In this document: piece after piece, positions 11,079-19,283 of the stretch | Position numbering within the stretch: position 1 is the first letter of the stretch | Layout: each line of letters opens with the position of its first letter | Assembly (NCBI GenBank): GCA_034005525.1 | Contig: JAVEUP010000019.1 | Coordinates: 3,027 to 67,026, forward strand | Reading direction: 5' to 3' | Origin: PWXP01 sp034005525 | Lineage (GTDB): Bacteria; Planctomycetota; Planctomycetia; Pirellulales; Thermoguttaceae | Length of the DNA stretch: 64,000 bases | Position numbers and translations under genes: made by a program | The notes under the pieces: generated by a model | Told to the model about the DNA's origin: nothing | Database searches by the model: none | The model's input: only the letters and a program-made list of their open reading frames with translations

Positions 11079-12269
11079 ATGCATTCCATCTATCTCGATC
11101 ACCATGCCACCACGCCGACAGACCCGTGCGTCGTGGAGGCCATGCTGCCGTTCTTTACCGAGCGGTTCGGCAATGCCGGCAGTGCCACGCACGAGCCGGG
11201 GCGGCAGGCGCGGCGGGCGGTCGACGAAGCGCGGCAGAGCATTGCCGACTGCCTCGGCGCCGACAGCCGCGAGATCGTCTTTACCAGCGGCGCGACCGAG
11301 AGCAACAACCTGGCGCTTCGCGGCGCCGCCGAGCGTTATGCTTCGCGCGGCCGCCACTTGATAAGTGTGGCTACCGAGCATCCGTCGGTGTTGGAGTCGC
11401 TGTCAAAACTCGCACGTGCCGGCTACGAAGTGACGCTGCTGCCGGTCGCGCCTTCGCCCGCGCCAGAAGCCGGGCTGATCCGGCCGGAGCAGTTGGCCGG
11501 TGCGATTCGTTCCGACACGATCCTTGTCAGCGTCATGCTGGCGAACAACGAAATCGGCGTGTTGCAGCCGGTGGAGGAAATCGGCCGGGTTTGCCGGGAG
11601 CACGGCGTCGTATTTCACTGCGACGCCACCCAAGCCGTCGGCCGCCTACCGGTTGACGTCGACCGGTTGCAGGTTGACCTGATGAGTTTCACGGCCCACA
11701 AGATCTACGGCCCCAAGGGGATCGGGGCGCTCTATGTGCGGCGCCGGGAGCGGCGAGTGAGCGTGGAGCCGATCCTAGTAGGCGGCGGGCAGGAGGCGGG
11801 GTTGCGCAGCGGCACGCTGAACGTACCGGGCATCGTCGGGTTCGCCCGCGCGCTGGAACTGTGCCGCAACGAGATGGCGACCGAAGCTCCGCGCCTGCGG
11901 GCGCTCCGCGACCGGACGTTCGAGCGCCTGTGCGCTCAGGTCGGCGGGATTGCGCTGAACGGCCCTTCGCTCGACCGACCCGAGTTGCGGCTGGCAGCCA
12001 ACCTGAACGTGGCGTTCTCTGGCATCGACGCCGAGTCGCTGCTGGCCACCGTGCGCGAGGTTGCACTCAGCGCCGGCAGCGCGTGCGGTTCCAGCGAGCC
12101 GGAACCGAGCCACGTGCTGCGCGCGCTGGGGCTGCCCGACCCGATGATCCGCAGCAGTGTCCGCTTCGGCCTGGGACGCTGGACGACCGAGCAGCAGATC
12201 GATCAGGCCGTCGACATGCTGGCCACCGCGGCGCAACGATTGCGCAGCATGTTGCCGGTCGCTTCCTGA
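11079..12269 (+). CDS. Cysteine desulfurase (IscS/NifS class)
   Basis: A 396-residue PLP enzyme that removes sulfur from cysteine and carries it as a persulfide. MHSIYLDHHATTP is the class N-terminus; the PLP lysine is K208 in SFTAHKIYGPKG; the catalytic loop cysteine is C336 in SAGSACGSS. Glycine and His motifs around EHPSVLE are intact. Length is standard. It is followed by a MoaD/ThiS-like carrier and an E1-like protein, so its sulfur probably goes to that carrier and not, or not only, to Fe-S assembly; no IscU or SufBCD gene is nearby. A start at 11079 follows GTGAGAAAGAGAA. Confidence 0.9.
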   Translation: MHSIYLDHHATTPTDPCVVEAMLPFFTERFGNAGSATHEPGRQARRAVDEARQSIADCLGADSREIVFTSGATESNNLALRGAAERYASRGRHLISVATEHPSVLESLSKLARAGYEVTLLPVAPSPAPEAGLIRPEQLAGAIRSDTILVSVMLANNEIGVLQPVEEIGRVCREHGVVFHCDATQAVGRLPVDVDRLQVDLMSFTAHKIYGPKGIGALYVRRRERRVSVEPILVGGGQEAGLRSGTLNVPGIVGFARALELCRNEMATEAPRLRALRDRTFERLCAQVGGIALNGPSLDRPELRLAANLNVAFSGIDAESLLATVREVALSAGSACGSSEPEPSHVLRALGLPDPMIRSSVRFGLGRWTTEQQIDQAVDMLATAAQRLRSMLPVAS

Positions 12270-12395
12270 TGCTGCCCCAGCAGCCATGGTTCGCTTGGGA
12301 GGAGACTGCTCGCTTCGCCAACAGTGTGCACTGGGAAACCGCGGCAGATGCCGTACAATGGTTCAAGAGCCGAATTCACTTGCCAAAGTCGAACC

Positions 12396-12674
12396 ATGAA
12401 GATCCACGTAACCTATTTGGCCCAGCTCAGGGCCCAGCGCGGCAGGGAGAACGACACGCTTGAACTGGATGACGGGGCGACCGTGCGGGGGGTCATCGAT
12501 CACCTTGCCGACCTCCACGGAGCGAAGCTGCGGGAGATGCTCCTGACCAGTGAGGGAAGGGTCCGTCCGAGCATCCTGATCTTCGCCGACAAGGACCAGA
12601 TCGATCCGGAAAGCCACGAGTCCTTGGCCGACGGACAGACGCTCACCCTGCTGAGCCCGATGGCCGGCGGCTGA
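12396..12674 (+). CDS. MoaD/ThiS-like sulfur carrier protein
   Basis: A 92-residue beta-grasp protein ending in LSPMAGG, the di-glycine tail that is adenylated and thiocarboxylated in MoaD and ThiS. The body includes MKIHVTYLAQLRAQRGREND and the segment DGATVRGVIDHLADLHG typical of the family. It sits between a desulfurase and an E1-like protein, the classical three-part relay. The sulfur acceptor could be molybdopterin/tungstopterin, thiamin thiazole or another small molecule; nothing in the window decides. ATG at 12396 is chosen because the beta-grasp begins there. Confidence 0.85.
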   Translation: MKIHVTYLAQLRAQRGRENDTLELDDGATVRGVIDHLADLHGAKLREMLLTSEGRVRPSILIFADKDQIDPESHESLADGQTLTLLSPMAGG

Positions 12675-12695
12675 TGACTGCCCGAAAGGACGCCC

Positions 12696-13478
12696 ATGCC
12701 CCGCAGCGTTCCACCTTCACCGCCGGCCCTGACCGACGAAGAACGTGCGCGGTACGAGTGGCAAATGTGGACGCCGGGCTTCGGCGAGGCCGGGCAGCGG
12801 CGACTGAAGGATGCCGCGGTGTTGGTCTCGCGCGTGGGCGGGGTGGGCAGCGTGGTGGCCTACGAGTTGGCCGCCGCCGGCGTGGGCCGGCTTGTGCTGG
12901 CGCACGCGGGCAACGTCCAGCCCAGCGATCTGAACCGCCAACTGCTGATGACCACGGGCGCACTGGGCGCATCGCGCGTGCAGTCGGCCGTGCGAAGGCT
13001 GGCCGAGCTGAACCCCAACGTCGTCCTGGAGGCGGTGCCGGAGAACATCAGCGAGGAGAACGCGGCCGAGCTGGTATCGCGCGTCGACCTGGTGGCCGGT
13101 TGCGCGCCGCTGTTCGAGGAGCGGCTGTTGATGAACCGCGAGGCAGTCCGGCAGGGGAAGCCCCTGGTCGATGCCGCGATGTACGACATGACGGCCCAGG
13201 TTGTTACCGTGCTGCCCGGCCGCACTGCATGCCTGGCATGCCTGTATCCGGAGATTCCACCGGCCTGGCAGCGGGAGTTTCCGGTGTTCGGGGCCGTTTC
13301 CGGCGCGGCGGCCTGCCTGGCCGCGGTCGAGGCAATCAAGATGCTCGGCGGCGTCGGGCGGCCGCTCGACGGACGCATGGTCTTGATGGACCTCGCTTCC
13401 ATGAACATCATGACGCGCCAAGTGCGGCGCCGCCCCGGCTGCCCCGTTTGCGGTGAGGCAGCTCGGCATTCACGATAG
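12696..13478 (+). CDS. ThiF/MoeB/HesA-family E1-like protein
   Basis: A 260-residue protein expected to adenylate the C-terminal glycine of the upstream carrier. The nucleotide-binding loop is SRVGGVGSVVAYELAAAGVG, and DLNRQ supplies the conserved Asn and Arg. Two zinc-ligand pairs are present (CLAC near 179 and CPVC near the end). The acidic pair normally found after the third strand (VDxD) is replaced by AHAG, an oddity that may affect ribose binding. It follows the carrier gene by 21 bp and is probably co-transcribed. A repeat array starts immediately after the stop. Confidence 0.85.
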   Translation: MPRSVPPSPPALTDEERARYEWQMWTPGFGEAGQRRLKDAAVLVSRVGGVGSVVAYELAAAGVGRLVLAHAGNVQPSDLNRQLLMTTGALGASRVQSAVRRLAELNPNVVLEAVPENISEENAAELVSRVDLVAGCAPLFEERLLMNREAVRQGKPLVDAAMYDMTAQVVTVLPGRTACLACLYPEIPPAWQREFPVFGAVSGAAACLAAVEAIKMLGGVGRPLDGRMVLMDLASMNIMTRQVRRRPGCPVCGEAARHSR

Positions 13479-13479
13479 G

Positions 13480-13750
13480 TAGGGTGGTGACCAGCAAGCC
13501 AAGACGCTGGTGGGCCTGCGGTCGCTTGGCCCGGCCTGCTTCCAGCGCACGACGTGCAAACCACCGCAGGCGTGGCTTGCGCAGGCCCACCAAGGACTCA
13601 TGACGATGTAGGGTGGTGACCAGCAAGCCAAAACGCTGGTGGGCCCGCGGTCGCTTGGCCTGGCCTGCTTCCAGCGCACGACGTGCAAACCACCGCAGGC
13701 GTGGCTTGCGCAGGCCCACCAAGAACTTACGCGACCTTGTCCCACCCTAC
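13480..13750. repeat. Interspersed repeat family B, two tandem copies
   Basis: Unit 1 starts with TAGGGTGGTGACCAGCAAGC at 13480 and unit 2 at 13609 (period 129 bp); unit 2 ends with CCCACCCTAC at 13741-13750, the inverted form of the head. The units share the cores CCTGCTTCCAGCGCACG and GCAGGCCCACCAA. Related copies lie at 33962, 37851, 38032 and 46517. The layout suggests a non-autonomous MITE-like element. Confidence 0.85.
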
Positions 13751-13792
13751 GTGGATATTCCAGGATAGCATGGGAGCCGCGGAGGGCTTTTT

Positions 13793-14638
13793 TCACATCT
13801 CGTCGTCGGTGTCTGCCAGGAAGTCGCGCGCCTGCGAACCTTGAACGCACTGGTGGTTCTTCATGACGATCAGCAGTTCAGCCAAGGTGCGGGCCTCGTG
13901 CCGGTGTAAGTTCTCAATAACCCCGTGAAAATGGTGTTGACTCGGAGGGCGGGTTTGGTGTTTCTTATGGGGCATGGATGGAGCCGAACCGAACAANNNN
14001 NNNNNNGCACCGCTACGCCTCGACAGGACGCCATCAACATCACGGGGTTATTGAGAACTTACGTGCCGGTTGTGGGTGACGTGCAGGACGGTCACGCCGG
14101 TCTTCCCGTGGATTTCCTTCAGCAGTCGCATCATTCCCGCGTGGGTCTGTTCATCCAGGGCCGAAAGCGGCTCGTCCAGGCAGAGCACGCTGGGCGTGGC
14201 AGCCAGGGCCCGCCCGAATGCCACCCGTTGGCGCTCACCGCCGGAGAGGCCCAGGGGACGCCGGTGCAGCAGGTGGGCAATGTCGAGCCACCCGGCCAAC
14301 TCATCGACGCGGCGGTGTATTTCTTTCTTGGCAGCCTTCCGTATCCGAAGACTGAAGGCGAGGTGTTCCTCAACGGTCATGGTCGAGAACAGGGCGGCAT
14401 CCTGCGGCACGAGGCCCAGGTTGCGCTGTCCCGGGGGGAGGGCGGTCACGTCGCGGTCCATCAGATACACGCGGCCGGCAGCGATCGGCCGCAGCCCGCA
14501 CGCGGCTTCCAGGACCGTTGTCTTGCCGCAGCCGGTCCGCCCCATCAGGACGGCGTAGGCACCGGTGGGAATATTGAAACTGATCCTCTGCAGGGCGAAG
14601 CCGTTGAGCCGGATGTCGACGTTGTCAAAGCGAATCAT
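13793..14638 (-). pseudogene. ModC-like ABC ATPase gene interrupted by an IS66-type element
   Basis: The gene starts at 14638 (MIRFDNVDIRLNGFALQRIS). Walker A GRTGCGKTTVLE, signature LSGGERQRV, Walker B LCLDEPLSALDE and the switch His in LHVTHN are intact. After THNR the element at 13906-14062 intervenes. Removing it and one 8-bp duplicate restores a continuous frame, HEARTLAELLIVMKNHQ to DFLADTDDEM and a stop at 13793. The interrupted allele would make about 196 residues: all catalytic motifs, an IS-encoded tail and no native last ~37 residues. Residual activity is conceivable. It is the last gene of the operon with the permease and the double binding protein. Confidence 0.85.
13906..14062. 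mobile_element. IS66-family-like insertion, interior lost in a scaffold gap
   Basis: Perfect 23-bp terminal inverted repeats (13906-13928 and 14040-14062) begin GTAAGTTCTCAATAACCCC. They are flanked by an 8-bp direct duplication, GTGCCGGT (13898-13905 and 14063-14070). A GTAA start and 8-bp duplication are the features of IS66-family elements. The interior is replaced by 10 N (13997-14006), so transposase genes are missing from the assembly and true length is unknown. Confidence 0.85.
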
Positions 14639-14649
14639 GGATACGGCAC

Positions 14650-15543
14650 TCACACGGAAATACGGCCTCGCGCCATGCGCATCAGCAAGAGCACTGCCAT
14701 GGCGAGCGTTACCATGACAATCGAGATGCCGGCGGCGACTCCCAAGTTGCCGACTTGCAGTTCCAGGAAGATGCTGGTGGGCATCACCTCGGTACGGAAC
14801 GCGGTCGTCCCGGCGAAGACCAGCACGGGTCCGAACTCGCCCATCGCCCGCGCCCATGCGATGGTCGCGGCCGGGACCATTCCGCGCTGCGCTTCGGGGA
14901 GCACCACCCACCAGAACGCCTGGGCGCGCGAGCAGCCGAGCGTCATGGCCACCTGCTCTTGCCGCGGATTGATCTCGGCGAACGCGGCGGTCATTGTGCG
15001 GATGGCAAAGGCGCATGCGACCATGAATTGTGCAAGAACCACTCCGGGGACGGCATACGTGAAGCGCACGTAGCCCTGGACGAATCGGCCGGGTGCCGTC
15101 TGGAAGAGCATCAGCAGTGCCAGCCCGATCACCAGCGGCGGCAGCACAATCGGGATGTCCAGGACGGCGTCCAGCAGCCGCTTGCCGGGAAACTCCACCC
15201 GCGTGAGCAAGTACGCCGTCGGCACCGCCACCCACACCGACAGGACCGCCGTAATCGAGCAGGAGGTGAGTGAAAGCAGCACGGCGTAGCGGTAGCGCGG
15301 GTTGGTGAAGACCTCGCCCACGACGGGCAGTTCCACGTAGAATACCAGGGACGCGAGCATTCCGGCGATGAGGGCGACGTAGACCAGTGCGATCAGCCCG
15401 AGGGCGATCAGGAAGGGCACGTCCGGGCGATACGTGGGCACACCGTGCCCGGCTCCAGTCCGGCCCGCCGGCTGCGGAGCCGTCTTGGCCGGGGCTTCCG
15501 CAAGCGCCGCAGCCGCTCGTGTTGTGCCGGGCCGCTCGTTCAC
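14650..15543 (-). CDS. Molybdate/tungstate-type ABC permease
   Basis: A 297-residue ModB/WtpB/TupB-like inner-membrane protein with about six helices. The coupling loop EEINPRQEQ-like segment reads AFAEINPRQEQVAMTLGCSR and is followed by ARAMGEFGPVLVFAG, the signature of oxyanion permeases. GTG at 15543 is chosen because it overlaps the TGA of the upstream binding-protein gene (GTGA), giving translational coupling. The ATPase starts 11 bp downstream. The N-terminal ~50 residues are Ala/Pro rich and cytoplasmic. Substrate between molybdate, tungstate and another oxyanion is not decidable here. Confidence 0.85.
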   Translation of the reverse strand: MNERPGTTRAAAALAEAPAKTAPQPAGRTGAGHGVPTYRPDVPFLIALGLIALVYVALIAGMLASLVFYVELPVVGEVFTNPRYRYAVLLSLTSCSITAVLSVWVAVPTAYLLTRVEFPGKRLLDAVLDIPIVLPPLVIGLALLMLFQTAPGRFVQGYVRFTYAVPGVVLAQFMVACAFAIRTMTAAFAEINPRQEQVAMTLGCSRAQAFWWVVLPEAQRGMVPAATIAWARAMGEFGPVLVFAGTTAFRTEVMPTSIFLELQVGNLGVAAGISIVMVTLAMAVLLLMRMARGRISV

Positions 15544-17126
15544 CGCTGGTCTCCCCGGTCGATCCGCAACGGCCGTGCCCCCGCGGGCGCCACCAACTGG
15601 AAATCGTCGGGCGACCTTCCCAGTTCCCACCCGAAGCCCAACTCGGCGTAAATCTCCTGCGAGCGGCCTATGAGTTGATAGAGCCGGAGCATCAGATGCT
15701 TGTGTTTCGACGTGCTTGCAATGCCGAAGGGCTGCACGGCGCGGGCGTAGTCGTGGTTCAGTTCCACCACGTGCAGCCGGTCCCTCTCCGGCAGCGTATC
15801 GGTGTAGTAGGCCAGCGACGCGTCGGCCGCTCCGCTAACGACCGGCGGCACCATCATTCCGGACGACGGCTGCTGTTCCACCACGTTGGGCATGATTGCC
15901 TCGTACAACCCTTCCGCCTTGAACAGCCGCTCGGTCAACCCGCCGATGGTGCAATGCGTCGGATGGCCGACCACGATCCGCAAGCCCGGCTTTGCCAGGT
16001 CTTCCAGTCGCTGGATATTGTGCGGGTTGCCTTTCTTAGTAACGATGACGATCGGCGTGGCGGAGACGGTCGCCTTTGCCTCGAACCAGTCCTGAACCGG
16101 GCTGAGATAGTAGACGTCGCAGGCCAGGTAGGCGTCGGGAAAGCCATGATCGGGGTCTTGGGCATGGACGGCGGCCATTTGGGCGTTCAGGGCGCCGCAG
16201 CCTTGATAGACCGTGTTCACACGCACGCCCTCGCGCTGCTGGAATGCCTCGAGGATCGGCTCCATTGCCCGGCGGTTGACGCCGCCGCTGAAGAACGTGA
16301 CTTCGGGCACGTCGGCCCACCGGTCGCCTTCGACGACGTCGAAATGATGGGCCTGAAAATGCCGCAGGCCCTTCTCGGGCGCGGCGAGGAAGCGGGCAAA
16401 GTGCAGCGCGGCCGTCGGCTGCCGGGTTGAGGAGAGCACCCCGATCTCCACCCGGCCCGTCGCCGCGCCGAGCGCGTCGTCGGTCACGTACTCGAGGCCG
16501 AACTGCCGCGCGGTAACGTTCCAGATGATGGCTGCGTCGATCGCGCCGATCTTGACGTCGCCGGCCAGATCGTTGACGGTCGGCTTGGTCACCTCGGCCT
16601 TCCGCTCGAGCGGCTCCCACTGGCCGGCGGCCTTTAGCGCGGCCCGGGTGGCCGCGCCGATGGCCGTTCCATCCGGCGTGCCGATCCCGACGCGGTAGTC
16701 GCCGTCGATCAGGTCTTGCAGCGAGCGGACGGCATCAGCCTTCCCTTCCGCCAGGGCGATGACCGGCGTCATGGCAGCCAACGGCAGCGACTCGTCGACC
16801 AGGCCGCGCTGCCGCGCGGTGTCGATGAAGGAGTCATCGCCTGCAAGGTACAGGTCGCCCGTCCGTTCCACCTGCAACCGGCTCAGCAGCGTGCCCGATC
16901 CGGCGTATTCCACGTCAATGCGAACGGCGCGCCCATGCTGCTGCTGGTAGTAGCGCTGGTACTCGTCGATGGCGTCCTGCACCGGTCCCTGCATGCCGGC
17001 CGCGCAGTAGACCACCAGGCGCTGGGCGCTGCGGTCCTGCCGCGTCTGCCATTGCAGTGCGATGAGCGCCGCGACCATGACCAGCAGCACCGTCGCGGAG
17101 ACACCGACGATGGTTCGCGCATGCAT
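15540..17126 (-). CDS. Double ModA-like substrate-binding protein
   Basis: A 528-residue exported protein with an N-terminal signal anchor (TVLLVMVAALIAL) followed by two consecutive type II binding-protein modules. Module 1, about residues 36-265, includes LVVYCAAGMQGPVQDAI, VEYAGSGTLLSRL and DLYLAGDDSFID. Module 2, about 275-515, includes EVTFFSGGVNRRAMEP, VYQGCGALNAQM and DAYLACDVYYLSPVQ. Single-module ModA proteins are about 250 residues, so this is a tandem fusion serving one permease. It heads the operon from a promoter at 17238-17265. The two modules may bind different oxyanions or raise local capture. Confidence 0.88.
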   Translation of the reverse strand: MHARTIVGVSATVLLVMVAALIALQWQTRQDRSAQRLVVYCAAGMQGPVQDAIDEYQRYYQQQHGRAVRIDVEYAGSGTLLSRLQVERTGDLYLAGDDSFIDTARQRGLVDESLPLAAMTPVIALAEGKADAVRSLQDLIDGDYRVGIGTPDGTAIGAATRAALKAAGQWEPLERKAEVTKPTVNDLAGDVKIGAIDAAIIWNVTARQFGLEYVTDDALGAATGRVEIGVLSSTRQPTAALHFARFLAAPEKGLRHFQAHHFDVVEGDRWADVPEVTFFSGGVNRRAMEPILEAFQQREGVRVNTVYQGCGALNAQMAAVHAQDPDHGFPDAYLACDVYYLSPVQDWFEAKATVSATPIVIVTKKGNPHNIQRLEDLAKPGLRIVVGHPTHCTIGGLTERLFKAEGLYEAIMPNVVEQQPSSGMMVPPVVSGAADASLAYYTDTLPERDRLHVVELNHDYARAVQPFGIASTSKHKHLMLRLYQLIGRSQEIYAELGFGWELGRSPDDFQLVAPAGARPLRIDRGDQR

Positions 17127-17237
17127 GAGTCCATCTCGCCTGAAAGTGAAAGCCCAGATCCGTCGCCTTGCGCGCCGACTTGCCTGCTAAGACCCGACCG
17201 CGCCACACTCCCCGAACGCAAAGATAATCCGCTCAGT

Positions 17238-17265
17238 ATTGTATTCACGACGCCGCGGGAGTCAA
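17238..17265 (-). promoter_or_regulatory. Promoter of the oxyanion ABC operon
   Basis: Minus strand: TTGACT (17265-17260), 16-bp spacer, TACAAT (17243-17238), about 110 bp before the binding-protein ATG. Confidence 0.6.
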
Positions 17266-17349
17266 TAAGCAGGTGGAGGCGGGTGGGATAGTGGGGCATT
17301 GGCGCGGACCGGGCCCCGGGCACGCCCAGAGCGTGAACTCCAACGGGGC

Positions 17350-18735
17350 TCAGATGCGGGCAACACCGAGGAAAACGGCGTGCAGTGCCGCCACGAGCAC
17401 GAGGAAAACGGTCCAGGCCTGCCGGGGCGAAAGCTCCGGGAAGCGGTAGTGGATTTGGCGCTTGTCGCAGGCCGCGAGACAGTCGCCGCACAGGGTGCAG
17501 GTGATGCCCGGCCGGCGGCGGCGAATCGCGTCGATGCCCAGCGCGGCGTACCGGCACGACGCCGTGCATGCGCGGCACTCGTCGCACCCCTCGCCAATGC
17601 GCACCCGGAACGGGTTGATGCGGCCGACGATGTTAGCGGCCAGTCCGATGGGGCAGTACGACGTGCAGTGGACCATGAACCCCAGCCGACGGCTGGCGGC
17701 GGCCATGATTCCGACGCCGACGATTCCGAACACCGCGCCGAGTGCGGTCGCCTCGAACAAACCCACCCCAAGCCGGCGCAACGCGAAAGCAACCACCAGA
17801 ACCAGCGCGAAGATGCCGGCGCGCACCGCCGCGAAGTGGCGGGCGTTGCGCGGCCGGCGGGCCGAGGCGGCCAGATTGTCCCACGCGCCGACGTAGCAGA
17901 GCCAACTGCACCAGGCGGGCCCGACAATCAACACCGTCGAAAGGAACAGAAACAGCATGAAGAAGCCCTCGCCGCGGTACAGCGGCCCCGCCAGGATAAT
18001 GGCCGGCACCGGCAGGTGTAGTTTGCCGGTCATCAGCAACTTATCGGCCCCGAACAGGCCGACAATCAACTGCGCGAAGAACGCGATGGAGAACAGCAGC
18101 CACAACCGGCCCCGGAGTTTCGCAGTCGACCGTGTGCCGACCAGCCACTCCGCAACGAACGCTGCGTACACGGCCAGCGCCAACACCTGAAGCCACCCCC
18201 AACCATAACCCGGTTGAAGCGCCGCCGGCGAAGGACGCAACAGCCGAGGCGCGTACGCGTGGAACCAGTACCAGCCGTACTCGGGCCAGAATCGCTCGGC
18301 CAGCAGCGGAATCGGGTCTTGCAGCCGGACTTGCAGCAGCCCGCAGGTGGCGAAAGCGAGGACGAACGCCGCCGTACCGGCCACCGCGGTTTGAAGCCCG
18401 CGGCTGAAGTGGGCGCGCGCCCGGGCGGTGTGCAGCAGCAAAGCCCCGAGGGCGCACGCAGTTCCGATCCCGCCCAGGATGAGTACCAACCGGCCCCACG
18501 GCGCTCCCATGGCGATGCGCTGAGAGACGAGCACGTCGGTCAGCCAGAACCACCTTGCCGCTCCGGCCAGCAAGAACAACGACAATACGTACGAGCACCA
18601 TCGCCGTCGGAAGACCAGCAGCAGTGGGAACGCCGCGCACGTCAGCGCCAAGCCGGCGTTTCCCCATCGGAGAAAGTGCGCGCCCAAGAGGAGCGACAAT
18701 ACGATGATGAGTACGTGACGAACTGCGTTTCTCAT
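17350..18735 (-). CDS. Membrane polyferredoxin (NapH/CcoG/NosR-like)
   Basis: A 461-residue protein with about ten membrane helices and Fe-S ligands on connecting loops. PAWCSWLCYVGAWDN and CTSYCPIGL are the paired CxxxC motifs of NapH/NosR-type proteins. Two 4Fe-4S sites follow: CDECRACTASC and CTLCGDCLAAC. Such proteins pass electrons from quinol or thiol donors across the membrane. The first half resembles no domain I can name. Its ATG overlaps the stop of the HD-domain gene (ATGA), so the pair is translationally coupled. No terminal reductase is nearby, so its partner is unknown. Confidence 0.82.
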   Translation of the reverse strand: MRNAVRHVLIIVLSLLLGAHFLRWGNAGLALTCAAFPLLLVFRRRWCSYVLSLFLLAGAARWFWLTDVLVSQRIAMGAPWGRLVLILGGIGTACALGALLLHTARARAHFSRGLQTAVAGTAAFVLAFATCGLLQVRLQDPIPLLAERFWPEYGWYWFHAYAPRLLRPSPAALQPGYGWGWLQVLALAVYAAFVAEWLVGTRSTAKLRGRLWLLFSIAFFAQLIVGLFGADKLLMTGKLHLPVPAIILAGPLYRGEGFFMLFLFLSTVLIVGPAWCSWLCYVGAWDNLAASARRPRNARHFAAVRAGIFALVLVVAFALRRLGVGLFEATALGAVFGIVGVGIMAAASRRLGFMVHCTSYCPIGLAANIVGRINPFRVRIGEGCDECRACTASCRYAALGIDAIRRRRPGITCTLCGDCLAACDKRQIHYRFPELSPRQAWTVFLVLVAALHAVFLGVARI

Positions 18736-19271
18736 CGGCTGCCGGAAAGCGACTGCGGGCTCCCGTAAAGCGACTGTCCTAGGCCCTTGCCTGCTGCGGT
18801 CCGAAAGACCCTGCCGATGAGCCGGTCCAACTGGTGTTGCGATGCCCGCGAGAAATCGTCCGGAATGTTCGCCAACCAGTCGGCGTCCCAGACGATGCGG
18901 AATTCGGGGGTGTCGATGTTGCGGGCGGTGTGGTGATTGGCGATGATACAGCAGACGTGCTCGATGACGTCTTCCTCGAATCCGAGCTTCTGCATGATAC
19001 CGCGAGCGATGGGCGGCCCTTCGATTTCCTGGAAGTGGCCAACCGTCGAGCCGTGCTTTCTCTCGGCCTCGAGGATGCCGATATCGTGCAGGATGGCGGC
19101 GGCGACGACGACCTCGGGGCGTCCGGGCTCCTCGGCCATGATATCTTCGGCAAAGCCGAGCACCTTCATCGCGTGCTCGATGCGGCGCACGTCGGTCCCG
19201 AACACCGCCTTCATGGCAGCGATGGTTGCTTCGCGCGTCTGGTGGGCAGTGTCGGAACTGCTCTGGATCAT
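18732..19271 (-). CDS. HD-domain phosphohydrolase
   Basis: A 179-residue protein with metal-binding residues H33, H62-D63 (AAAILHDIGILEAE) and a later HH pair (IIANHHT). This is a stand-alone HD hydrolase; relatives cleave nucleotides or are uncharacterised. It precedes the polyferredoxin gene with a 4-bp overlap, implying a shared function that is not known. The last 15 residues (SLYGSPQSLSGSR) look unconstrained. Gene order is unusual: HD proteins are not normally coupled to NapH-like electron carriers. Confidence 0.8.
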   Translation of the reverse strand: MIQSSSDTAHQTREATIAAMKAVFGTDVRRIEHAMKVLGFAEDIMAEEPGRPEVVVAAAILHDIGILEAERKHGSTVGHFQEIEGPPIARGIMQKLGFEEDVIEHVCCIIANHHTARNIDTPEFRIVWDADWLANIPDDFSRASQHQLDRLIGRVFRTAAGKGLGQSLYGSPQSLSGSR

Positions 19272-19283
19272 GCGAGTCTCCTG

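Noticed and set aside
13925..15073. A plus-strand frame running through the N gap
   Set aside because: It is open only because N codons do not stop; it is antisense to the ATPase and permease.
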